Below, piece by piece: positions 1 to 5,704 of a stretch of 5,704 bases of DNA; the first letter of the stretch is position 1, and every line of letters starts with the position of its first letter. A program made the position numbers and the translations under genes. This DNA is from Alcaligenaceae bacterium (GTDB lineage: Bacteria; Pseudomonadota; Gammaproteobacteria; Burkholderiales; Burkholderiaceae): the NCBI GenBank assembly GCA_947372575.1, contig CANBUF010000149.1, positions 1 through 5,704 of the forward strand. The letters run 5' to 3'. Under the pieces are notes generated by a model, which was not told the DNA's origin, did no database searches, and saw only the letters and a list, made by a program, of their open reading frames with translations.

Positions 1-14
1 GTAACCGACATTTC

Positions 15-20
15 TGGAGA
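15..20 (+). promoter_or_regulatory. Shine-Dalgarno of the binding-protein gene
   Basis: The purine-rich TGGAGA lies 6 nt before the ATG at 27. It is the best-placed ribosome binding site in the window and fits strong translation of a periplasmic binding protein, which is usually made in excess over its membrane partners. The remaining bases 1-14 show no recognisable promoter; the operon promoter must lie upstream of the window. Confidence 0.8.
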
Positions 21-26
21 CTTTCT

Positions 27-1199
27 ATGCGTCTGTTTCATCGTTTGTTCGTTGTGGCGTTGATGTTGCCTGGACTGGCTCTGGCACAAACGCCAGTTAA
101 AGTTGGCATCGCAAATGATTTGTCAGGCCCTTTTGCTGCGCTGGGTGCCGAGGCGCGCGACGGGTTTAATCTCGCGATCAAACAGCTGGGTAATAAATTA
201 GGTGGCCAGCCTGCCGAGTTTTTGCAGACCGATATGGGCGGCAATCCTGATCAGGCCAAGCAACTCGTGACGCGCTATATCCAGCGTGACAAGATTGATT
301 TTTTTACCGGACCCATTGGCTCAAACGTGGCGCTCGCGGTGGGCCCTGCATTGTTTGCTGCCAAAGTCCCTTATCTCTCTAACAATCCGGGCCCAAGTCA
401 GTATGCGGGGGCGCAGTGCAATGATTACTGGTTCGGCCTGACCTACCAGAACGATGCTTTTCATGAGGCCGCTGGTAAGGTTGCAGCAGATCGTGGCTTC
501 AAAAAAATGGTCATCATGGCGCCTGACTATCCTGCAGGTAAAGATGCGCTCACAGGTTTCAAGCGTGGTTATAAGGCAGACGTCAATCAGGAAGTTTTCA
601 CCAAACTCGGCCAGATTGACTATGCCGCCGAACTTGCACAACTGCGTGAAGCCAAGCCTGATGCGGTGTACATCTTTTTACCCGGTGGTATGGGGATTAA
701 CTTTATCAAGCAGTTTGTATCGGCTGGTCTGAATCAGAATATCAAGCTGATTGGCCCCGGCTTCTCGGCTGATGAAGATGTGATTCAAGCTGTGGGTGAG
801 CCCATGATTGGCATGCTCAACACCGCCCAGTGGGCGTTTGATCTGGATAATGCCCAGAACAAGCAATTCGTTGACGCCTTCCGCAAAGAATATAACAACC
901 GTAACCCTTCAGTCTATGCCGCACAAGCCTATGACGTGATTATGGCCATTGATGCAGCGGTCAAGGCTACGCATGGCAAGGTCAGTGATCGCCCTGCGGT
1001 CCTTGCGGCCTTGAAGAAAGCAGATTTCGCTTCGGTGCGTGGTCCTTTCACTTATGGTGTAAACAACTTCCCGATCCAGCCTTATTACTTGCGTATGGTG
1101 GAGAAGGGTGCTGACGGAAGGATCACGAATAAGCTGGTGGGCAAGGTGTTTGATTCCTATCAGGACGTTTACGTAGGTGAATGTAAAAAGCCTTCGTAA
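27..1199 (+). CDS. ABC transporter periplasmic substrate-binding protein, Liv/HAAT type
   Basis: This 390-residue protein is the ligand-capturing component of the importer encoded downstream and should act in the periplasm. Residues 1-20 form a Sec signal peptide: basic start MRLFHR, a hydrophobic core, and an ALA cleavage motif before Gln21. There is no lipobox Cys, so it is a soluble protein and not a lipoprotein. The mature part reads as a type I periplasmic binding fold (Peripla_BP_6/LivK-like). It begins VKVGIANDLSGPFAALG (24-40), has a ligand-cleft segment TGPIGSNVALAVGP (94-107), and a second-lobe stretch around DAVYIFLPGGMGINF (212-226). The only two cysteines, C131 and C386, could form a disulfide. 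The start is supported by the Shine-Dalgarno at 15-20 and the intact signal peptide. The gene leads the operon, 72 nt before livH. Ligand is unknown: from memory it resembles a subgroup linked to aromatic-acid degradation (Nba-like) as well as amino acid binders. Family is secure; substrate is not. Confidence 0.93.
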   Translation: MRLFHRLFVVALMLPGLALAQTPVKVGIANDLSGPFAALGAEARDGFNLAIKQLGNKLGGQPAEFLQTDMGGNPDQAKQLVTRYIQRDKIDFFTGPIGSNVALAVGPALFAAKVPYLSNNPGPSQYAGAQCNDYWFGLTYQNDAFHEAAGKVAADRGFKKMVIMAPDYPAGKDALTGFKRGYKADVNQEVFTKLGQIDYAAELAQLREAKPDAVYIFLPGGMGINFIKQFVSAGLNQNIKLIGPGFSADEDVIQAVGEPMIGMLNTAQWAFDLDNAQNKQFVDAFRKEYNNRNPSVYAAQAYDVIMAIDAAVKATHGKVSDRPAVLAALKKADFASVRGPFTYGVNNFPIQPYYLRMVEKGADGRITNKLVGKVFDSYQDVYVGECKKPS

Positions 1200-1271
1200 G
1201 ATGACGTCTTCACGCACAATTTGTCCTGACCTCTGCCTCATGGATACAGGGCTGCGGCAGGCGCCGGCGCA
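1200..1271 (+). other. Intergenic spacer between binding-protein gene and livH
   Basis: This 72-nt gap is the only non-coding stretch inside the operon. It contains a weak imperfect hairpin right after the stop (AAGAT/GTCTT arms, about 1200-1212) with no T-tract, so it is not a convincing terminator. At its 3' end is a GC-rich palindrome next to the livH start. A gap here, against overlaps everywhere else, is compatible with separate control of binding-protein and permease levels by RNA processing or partial termination; that is inference. Confidence 0.5.
1261..1270. repeat. 10-bp perfect palindrome abutting the livH start
   Basis: GCGCCGGCGC equals its own reverse complement and ends one base before the livH ATG. 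As RNA it could only fold into a very tight stem, but it occupies the place where a ribosome binding site should be. The only SD-like bases are AGG at 1259-1261, partly inside it. Function is unknown and chance is possible in GC-rich DNA. Confidence 0.45.
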
Positions 1272-2192
1272 ATGAGTGCCACGCTTGTCGCTGAGCAGCT
1301 GCTCAACGGTTTACAGTTTGGCCTCATGCTTTTCCTGATTGCTGCGGGGCTCACCCTGGTGTTTGGCATTCTGGATATTCTCAACGTCGCCCACGGTTCG
1401 CTCTACATGGCCGGTGCCTATGTTGCCGCACAGGTTATGCAGGTGACTGGATCCTTACTGGTCGCGATTGTCGCGGCGGCTCTGGTCACTGGGCTCGTCG
1501 GTCTTGTGATCGAGCGCGTGCTGATCCGTAAACTGGTCATCCGCGATCATCTGGCCCAGGTGCTCGGGACCTTTGCGGTGATTTTGATTGCCAATGATCT
1601 GGTAAAAATGATCTGGGGCCCGGCGCCGATGATGATGAATATGCCGCCTAGTCTGGCGGGTCCTGTGCATTTATTGCCCGATTTGTTGTACCCCGCATAT
1701 CGACTGCTCATTATTGCTGTGGGGCTGGCGACAGCCATGGCGCTCTATTTGTTTGTCACGCGAACACGCGCAGGCGTACTGGTGCGTGCAGGAGCTTCCA
1801 ATCGGCAGATGGCAACCTTGATGGGGGTGCGTGTGCCATTGCTGTTTTTGGGTGTGTTCGTGATGGGAGCCATGTTGGCTGCATTGGCTGGTGCGTTGCT
1901 TGGTCCTGTGACTGCCATCCAGGCCGGCATGGGTGAGCAGATCCTGATCCTCGTGCTGGTGTGCATTGTGATTGGCGGAATTGGTTCAATGCGTGGAGCC
2001 TTTGTCGGGGCCTTGCTCGTGGGTTTTGTTGACACGGCCGGACGCGCCTTCTTGCCCATGTTGCTCAAAACGGTTTTCTCTCCGGCTGTGGCTTCCAGTG
2101 TGGGTCCCACGCTTGCCGCGATTTCGATCTATCTCCTGATGGCGATCGTTCTGGTGTTCCGGCCCGCGGGTCTCTTTCCGGCGCGCGGCTGA
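1272..2192 (+). CDS. livH: Liv-type ABC transporter permease, LivH family
   Basis: This 306-residue inner-membrane protein is one of the two channel subunits of the importer (BPD_transp_2 family). It is almost wholly hydrophobic, with about eight membrane segments, roughly at 10-34, 44-57, 61-82, 95-115, 140-162, 188-210, 221-255 and 280-296. It opens with the LivH hallmark LLNGLQFGLMLFLIAAGLTL followed by FGILDILNVAHGSLYM. The hydrophilic loop RAGASNRQMATLMGV (172-186) is the EAA-like coupling helix that contacts an ATPase. The segment VIGGIGSMRGAFVGALLVG (233-251) is a second family signature. Length is normal. The ATG at 1272 is chosen because no ATG, GTG or TTG lies in frame between it and the upstream stop at 1227-1229, although its ribosome binding site is poor. 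Its TGA overlaps the livM ATG by one base. The symbol denotes family; the transported compound is not established. Confidence 0.93.
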   Translation: MSATLVAEQLLNGLQFGLMLFLIAAGLTLVFGILDILNVAHGSLYMAGAYVAAQVMQVTGSLLVAIVAAALVTGLVGLVIERVLIRKLVIRDHLAQVLGTFAVILIANDLVKMIWGPAPMMMNMPPSLAGPVHLLPDLLYPAYRLLIIAVGLATAMALYLFVTRTRAGVLVRAGASNRQMATLMGVRVPLLFLGVFVMGAMLAALAGALLGPVTAIQAGMGEQILILVLVCIVIGGIGSMRGAFVGALLVGFVDTAGRAFLPMLLKTVFSPAVASSVGPTLAAISIYLLMAIVLVFRPAGLFPARG

Positions 2193-3148
2193 TGAGGCGC
2201 GCATCTTTCATCTTGTCCCTGGCATGCGTTGCGCTGCTGGTGCTGTTTCCACTGTTCGCCCCGGCACTGGATCTGGGCTTTTATGTTTCCTTTGTTCGCC
2301 GGGTCATGATTTTTGCGCTGGCGGCAAGTAGTTTGAATCTGATCCTGGGATATGGTGGCATGGTGGCACTGGGTCATGCTGCTTTTTTTGGCGCGGGCGC
2401 ATTTGTCGTGGCGATCCTCTCTGCAGAGGGTGTATCAAACGCCTTGATTGCCTGGCCTGTCGCGGTGCTGGTGACTGCATTGTTGGCACTGTTGGTGGGG
2501 TTGATTTCACTGCGAACGCGCGGCGTGTATTTCATCATGATCACGCTGGCCTTTGCCCAGATGATTTATTACCTGTTCGTTTCTCTGCGTAAATATGGTG
2601 GGGATGATGGGATGAATCTTGCTGCGCACTCGAAATTCCCAGGTCTTGATCTAGCGGATGACACTGGATTCTATTATCTGGTGCTGTGTCTCGTGTTCGC
2701 CAGTCTCTATGTCATGAATCGTATCGTGCAGGCCAGGTTTGGACTGGCCTTGCAAGGGGTCCGTGAAAATGCGTCCCGCATGGAGGCGCTCGGGTATCCG
2801 GTGATGCGCATCAAGCTGGTGGCCTTTGTCATCGCAGGCGCCTTTGCAGGGCTCGCTGGCGCGATGCTGGCTGAACATAATCTGTTTGTCTCTCCGAGTC
2901 TGATGCACTGGACCGAGTCCGCGAATCTCATCATCATGGTGATCGTAGGAGGTATGGGCTTGCGTCTCGGAGGCGCCGTCGGGGCTGCTGTCATGCTGAC
3001 CCTCGAAGAATTCTTGCGCCTCTACACGGATTACTGGCATCTGCCACTGGGACTGTTATTGCTCGCGATTGTGTTGCTTGCACCACGCGGCCTGGCCGGT
3101 TTGTGGCAATCGCTTGCCCTGAAAATGGGAGTCAGACAATCATGCTGA
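2192..3148 (+). CDS. livM: Liv-type ABC transporter permease, LivM family
   Basis: This 318-residue inner-membrane protein is the second channel subunit, pairing with LivH. Family landmarks are SLNLILGYGGMVALGHAAFFGAGA (47-70), SLRTRGVYFIMITLAFAQM (106-124), GGDDGMN (136-142), the EAA-like coupling loop GVRENASRMEALGYPV (189-204) and the terminal VGGMGLRLGGAVGAA (252-266) followed by LLLLAIVLLAPRGLAGLW. Eight to ten membrane segments are apparent, beginning at about residues 5-27. Length is typical for a LivM without the long N-terminal extension seen in E. coli. The start codon sits in TGATG with the livH stop and there is no good Shine-Dalgarno before it, so translation probably depends on ribosomes finishing livH. 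The 3' end overlaps livG by 7 nt. No damage or unusual composition is seen. Confidence 0.93.
   Translation: MRRASFILSLACVALLVLFPLFAPALDLGFYVSFVRRVMIFALAASSLNLILGYGGMVALGHAAFFGAGAFVVAILSAEGVSNALIAWPVAVLVTALLALLVGLISLRTRGVYFIMITLAFAQMIYYLFVSLRKYGGDDGMNLAAHSKFPGLDLADDTGFYYLVLCLVFASLYVMNRIVQARFGLALQGVRENASRMEALGYPVMRIKLVAFVIAGAFAGLAGAMLAEHNLFVSPSLMHWTESANLIIMVIVGGMGLRLGGAVGAAVMLTLEEFLRLYTDYWHLPLGLLLLAIVLLAPRGLAGLWQSLALKMGVRQSC
3127..3131 (+). promoter_or_regulatory. Shine-Dalgarno that fixes the livG start
   Basis: GGGAG lies 10 nt before the ATG at 3142 and within the livM coding region. It favours that ATG over the in-frame ATG at 3103, which would add 13 residues (MAIACPENGSQTI) that do not resemble a LivG N-terminus. 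Confidence 0.6.
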
Positions 3149-3888
3149 GCACCCATCAACTCGTCAAACGGTTCGGGGCATTGGTTGCGACGGATCAGGT
3201 GTCGCTGGACCTGCGCGCCGGTGAGATCCACGCTCTGATCGGGCCCAATGGAGCCGGCAAGTCCACACTGATTCATTTATTGTCCGGCACCATGCAGGCT
3301 GATGCGGGAACGATTCATATTAACGGGCGAGACATTACGCACGCGACGACCCATCAACGCGTAGCGGCTGGTTTGTCCCGCTCCTATCAGATCACCAACA
3401 TTTTTAAAGACCTCAGCGTTTTTGAAAATCTGATGCTGGCAGTCCAGGCGCATGCTGGCAGTAGTTTTAGTTTTTGGTCGGCGCGCAGCGCAGATCCATC
3501 TCTGGTCGTTGCCGCACAGGCACTGGCTCAGGAGTGTGCGATTGCGCAGCCGATGTGGTCGCTTGTAGCGGGCACCCTGCCGCATGGCGAGCAAAGAAAA
3601 GTCGAGTTTGCGCTCGCACTGGCCGCCAAACCTGCGGTGCTACTCCTGGATGAACCTATGGCGGGAATGGGGCCGGACGAAACCTTGCGACTGACTGAGT
3701 TGATCGAGTCGATGCGGGGACGGTTGACGATCCTGTTGGTCGAACACGATATGCAAGCGGTGTTCCGGCTGGCCGATCGGATCTCTGTTCTGGTGTATGG
3801 ACGCGTAATTGCGACTGGCACGCCAGAGGAAATTCGACTCAACCCTGCGGTGCGCGAAGCCTATCTCGGGGATGAAGCACCATGCTGA
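3142..3888 (+). CDS. livG: Liv-type ABC transporter ATP-binding protein, LivG family
   Basis: This 248-residue cytoplasmic ATPase powers the importer as a partner of LivF. Numbering from the ATG at 3142: Walker A GPNGAGKST (34-42), Q-loop Gln83 in SRSYQITNIF, signature LPHGEQ (146-151) in place of LSGGQ, Walker B AVLLLDEP (165-172) with catalytic Glu171, D-loop region AGMGPDE, and switch His202 in LLVEHDM. It ends with the LivG-type tail NPAVREAYLG. The altered signature is normal for this family, where LSYG, LAYG and LPYG variants occur. I chose 3142 over the in-frame upstream ATG at 3103 because the protein then begins MLSTHQLVKRFGALVATD as LivG proteins do, a Shine-Dalgarno is at 3127-3131, and the livM overlap becomes 7 nt, identical to the next junction. 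Pro147 in the signature and the canonical switch His matter for the predicted ATP-site asymmetry. Confidence 0.92.
   Translation: MLSTHQLVKRFGALVATDQVSLDLRAGEIHALIGPNGAGKSTLIHLLSGTMQADAGTIHINGRDITHATTHQRVAAGLSRSYQITNIFKDLSVFENLMLAVQAHAGSSFSFWSARSADPSLVVAAQALAQECAIAQPMWSLVAGTLPHGEQRKVEFALALAAKPAVLLLDEPMAGMGPDETLRLTELIESMRGRLTILLVEHDMQAVFRLADRISVLVYGRVIATGTPEEIRLNPAVREAYLGDEAPC
3868..3872 (+). promoter_or_regulatory. Shine-Dalgarno of livF
   Basis: GGGGA within the end of livG lies 9 nt before the livF ATG at 3882. Together with the ATGCTGA overlap it allows both independent initiation and reinitiation by ribosomes terminating livG. Confidence 0.55.
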
Positions 3889-4589
3889 AAGCCAGTCATC
3901 TATGTAGTGGCTATGGCGTGAGCCAGGTGCTTTTTGATGTGTCGCTGGAGATCGCAGCAGGTGAGGTGGTGACGCTGCTTGGGCGCAACGGTATGGGCAA
4001 GACCACGCTGGTCAGGACAATCTTTGGTCAGCTGTCACTTACCGACAAAGCCTCTCTGAATTTTTGTGATCAGGACATTTTGGGGTGGGCCCCCGACCGG
4101 ATCGCCAGATTAGGAATGGCCATCGTCCCCGAGGGTCGCCAGTGCTTTCCAAACCTGACCGTGCGTGAGCATCTGACGGCCTTTGCAGCACACCGTAATG
4201 CGGATACACCGCAGCACTGGGATCTCGATCGGGTGTTCGAGATGTTCCCGCGTCTGCGCGAGCGTGCAAACAATATGGGTAATCAGCTTTCGGGCGGCGA
4301 ACAGCAGATGCTTGCGATTGGTCGAGCATTGGTGACCAATCCTCGGTTGTTGATTCTAGACGAGGCGACTGAAGGGCTTGCGCCTAAGGTCCGAGAAGAA
4401 ATCTGGCAATGTCTGGCGCAATTACGCCAGAGTGGCCAGACTATTCTGGTCATTGATAAATATGTCGAGCGGCTGATCAAACTGGCCGATCGACATATCA
4501 TTCTTGAACGCGGTTGCGTGGTCTGGCAGGGAACCTCTGCTGCACTCGATGCCGACCGCAGCGTCTGGACACGTTACCTCGGGGTTTAA
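3882..4589 (+). CDS. livF: Liv-type ABC transporter ATP-binding protein, LivF family
   Basis: This 235-residue cytoplasmic protein is the second ATPase of the importer. Landmarks are Walker [10 protein letters not shown] (34-42), [13 protein letters not shown] (82-94) with Glu84 at the Q-loop glutamine position, a canonical signature LSGGEQ (136-141) continuing [11 protein letters not shown], and Walker B RLLILDE (155-161) with catalytic Glu161. The following segment is ATEGLAP, where many LivF proteins have PSEGLAP or a close variant. The switch region reads [11 protein letters not shown] (188-198): Lys193 stands where most ABC ATPases have His and where E. coli LivF has Gln, as I recall its VEQN. 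The IDK form is, from memory, shared with a subgroup in Burkholderiales rather than unique. Length is typical. The start overlaps livG by 7 nt as ATGCTGA. The TAA at 4587-4589 interlocks with the hemL stop on the other strand, leaving no intergenic space. Confidence 0.92.
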   Translation: MLKASHLCSGYGVSQVLFDVSLEIAAGEVVTLLGRNGMGKTTLVRTIFGQLSLTDKASLNFCDQDILGWAPDRIARLGMAIVPEGRQCFPNLTVREHLTAFAAHRNADTPQHWDLDRVFEMFPRLRERANNMGNQLSGGEQQMLAIGRALVTNPRLLILDEATEGLAPKVREEIWQCLAQLRQSGQTILVIDKYVERLIKLADRHIILERGCVVWQGTSAALDADRSVWTRYLGV

Positions 4590-4596
4590 CCCTGAG
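4578..4596. other. Inverted repeat spanning both stop codons of the convergent livF and hemL
   Basis: CTCGGGGTTTAACCCTGAG is a near-perfect inverted repeat centred on 4587. In + strand RNA it can form an 8-bp stem (CUCGGGGU with ACCCUGAG, one G-U pair) with loop UUA. In - strand RNA the G-U pair becomes an A-C mismatch. The overlapping TAA codons of the two genes fall in or beside the loop. No T-tract follows on either strand, so it is not a standard intrinsic terminator; it may act as a 3'-end protecting hairpin or a weak terminator, or arise from the shared coding constraint. Confidence 0.45.
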
Positions 4597-5704
4597 CCAG
4601 CTTTGCAAACACCCGATCGGCAGCATCAATGGTGGCAGCAATCACGCTGTCGTCATGGGTGGCTGAAACAAACCCCGCTTCGTAGGCTGAAGGTGCGAAA
4701 TACACACCTTCGTCCAGCATGCCATGAAAGAAGGCTTTAAACATGTCGATGTTGCTGGCCGATACTTCTGCCAGCGAGGTCGGCACCGTATTCGAAAAAT
4801 AGATTCCGAACATCCCGCCCTCAGAATCACCGCTAAAGGGAATATTGTGCGCGTGCGCGCGCGTCACCAGGCCGACGACCAGATTGTGTGTGCGTTGTGC
4901 CAGGTCTTCGTAAAAGCCTGGTTCGGACAGCAGCTTGAGCGTGGTGATGCCCGCAGCGACAGCGACTGGGTTACCTGACAAGGTGCCGGCCTGGTAGACA
5001 CCACCAAGTGGGGCAATGTGTTGCATGATGTCCTTGCGCCCACCAAACGCGCCAATTGGCATACCGCCACCGATGACTTTGGCAAGCGTGGTGATGTCTG
5101 GTGTCACGCCGGTCAGACCCTGAACGCCCTGGGGGCCGACACGAAAGCCCGTCATGACTTCGTCAAAAATCAGTAATGCGCCGTGTTCAGTGCATTCGCT
5201 GCGCAAGGTTTCAAGAAATCCCGCAACAGGCTTGATCAGGTTCATGTTGCCAGCAATAGGCTCGACGATGATGCAGGCGATTTCTTTGCCGTGCTCGGCA
5301 AAGGCCGCTTTGACTCCAGCGATATCATTGAAGTCGAGCACAATCGTATGCGCGACAAATTCGGGCGGGACACCCGCTGAAGTTGGATTACCAAAGGTAA
5401 GTAAACCGGAGCCCGCTTTGACCAGCAGGCTGTCGGCATGGCCGTGGTAACAGCCTTCGAATTTAATAATTTTGTTGCGGCCCGTCGCGCCGCGCGCCAG
5501 ACGAATCGCGGTCATCGTGGCTTCGGTGCCCGAGCTCACCAGACGTACCTGCTCAATTGAAGGCATGCGCTCAATCAGCATTTCGGCGATGATGATTTCG
5601 GCTTCGGTGGGGGCGCCGTACGACAGCCCGTGTACGGCGGCTTCCTGGACTGCACGAACGACTTCAGGATGCGCGTGTCCGAGAATGGCAGGACCCCACG
5701 AGCC
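4586..5704 (-). CDS. hemL: Glutamate-1-semialdehyde 2,1-aminomutase (HemL), 5' end missing
   Basis: HemL is a cytoplasmic PLP enzyme that converts glutamate-1-semialdehyde to 5-aminolevulinate, the last step of the C5 route to haem and other tetrapyrroles. The reading frame is open to the window edge, giving 372 C-terminal residues beginning [16 protein letters not shown]. Compared from memory with the 426-residue E. coli enzyme, about 56 N-terminal residues lie outside. The in-frame ATG at 5579-5581 is internal Met42 of the visible part and not the start, because conserved HemL sequence continues upstream of it. Visible landmarks (visible numbering): SSGTEATM (57-64, PLP phosphate contact), [11 protein letters not shown] (81-91), DEVMTGFR (181-188), the PLP Schiff-base lysine in [11 protein letters not shown] at Lys209, which equals Lys265 in E. 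coli numbering, and QAGTLSGNP (238-246). The C-terminus VFAKLAQG is intact. The gene is convergent with the transporter operon, so not co-transcribed, and its promoter is outside the window. Confidence 0.96.
   Translation of the reverse strand, partial: GSWGPAILGHAHPEVVRAVQEAAVHGLSYGAPTEAEIIIAEMLIERMPSIEQVRLVSSGTEATMTAIRLARGATGRNKIIKFEGCYHGHADSLLVKAGSGLLTFGNPTSAGVPPEFVAHTIVLDFNDIAGVKAAFAEHGKEIACIIVEPIAGNMNLIKPVAGFLETLRSECTEHGALLIFDEVMTGFRVGPQGVQGLTGVTPDITTLAKVIGGGMPIGAFGGRKDIMQHIAPLGGVYQAGTLSGNPVAVAAGITTLKLLSEPGFYEDLAQRTHNLVVGLVTRAHAHNIPFSGDSEGGMFGIYFSNTVPTSLAEVSASNIDMFKAFFHGMLDEGVYFAPSAYEAGFVSATHDDSVIAATIDAADRVFAKLAQG

Noticed and set aside
1196..1214. Imperfect hairpin after the binding-protein stop codon as a terminator
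   Set aside because: The stem is about 5 bp with a wobble and there is no following T-tract, so it does not meet the form of an intrinsic terminator.
2129..2377. Long antisense open frames across livH, livM and livG
   Set aside because: Their translations are low-complexity shadows of high-GC coding DNA with no family resemblance and no start signals.
3103..3141. Upstream in-frame ATG giving a 261-residue LivG
   Set aside because: The 13 extra residues are unlike LivG, the overlap with livM would grow to 46 nt, and the ATG at 3142 has a Shine-Dalgarno and a family-like N-terminus.
3769..4491. Shared CTGGCCGATCG sequence in livG and livF as a DNA repeat
   Set aside because: It encodes the conserved Leu-Ala-Asp-Arg that follows the switch region in both paralogous ATPases, so it reflects protein homology.
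4504..4740. Open frame on the + strand crossing the livF/hemL junction
   Set aside because: It overlaps two well-supported genes in other frames, has no ribosome binding site and no recognisable protein features.
4846..4864. 19-nt alternating pyrimidine-purine run (TGTGCGCGTGCGCGCGCGT), a potential Z-DNA-forming tract
   Set aside because: It lies inside hemL and is explained by the codons for Thr-Arg-Ala-His-Ala-His-Asn; nothing else marks it as regulatory.
3882..5704. Functional link between the importer and hemL, such as uptake of a tetrapyrrole precursor
   Set aside because: The genes are convergent with separate promoters, and nothing in the binding protein points to aminolevulinate or glutamate semialdehyde; adjacency alone is not evidence.

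Overview
The window holds one complete branched-chain/hydrophobic amino acid-type ABC importer operon (HAAT/Liv family) on the + strand: a periplasmic binding protein, two membrane permeases and two ATPases. It is followed tail-to-tail by the C-terminal 372 codons of hemL (glutamate-1-semialdehyde 2,1-aminomutase) on the - strand. Gene style, protein sequence and the Sec signal peptide point to a Gram-negative proteobacterium. I infer a betaproteobacterium, probably Burkholderiales/Alcaligenaceae-like, from remembered similarity to transporters of that group; no 16S or other decisive marker is present.

Layout: 1-26 is a short leader carrying a clear Shine-Dalgarno; the promoter lies outside the window. 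27-1199 encodes the binding protein. 1200-1271 is the only real intergenic gap. 1272-2192 (livH-type), 2192-3148 (livM-type), 3142-3888 (livG-type) and 3882-4589 (livF-type) are tightly coupled, overlapping by 1, 7 and 7 nt. The last two junctions are both the heptamer ATGCTGA. hemL (4586-5704, -) runs off the right edge, lacks about 56 N-terminal residues, and overlaps livF by 4 nt through interlocked stop codons.

How it works: the binding protein captures a ligand in the periplasm and delivers it to the LivH/LivM channel; LivG/LivF hydrolyse ATP to drive import. The operon is complete and shows no frameshift. The ligand cannot be read from sequence. The binding protein resembles a subgroup that I recall being linked to aromatic-acid catabolism as well as amino acid uptake, so 'branched-chain amino acid transporter' is a family label. 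HemL makes 5-aminolevulinate for tetrapyrrole synthesis and is not obviously related to the transporter.

I see no new system here. The points worth a second look are the asymmetric ATP sites predicted for the LivG/LivF dimer, the hairpin enclosing both stop codons at the livF/hemL junction, the repeated ATGCTGA junctions, and the unresolved substrate.
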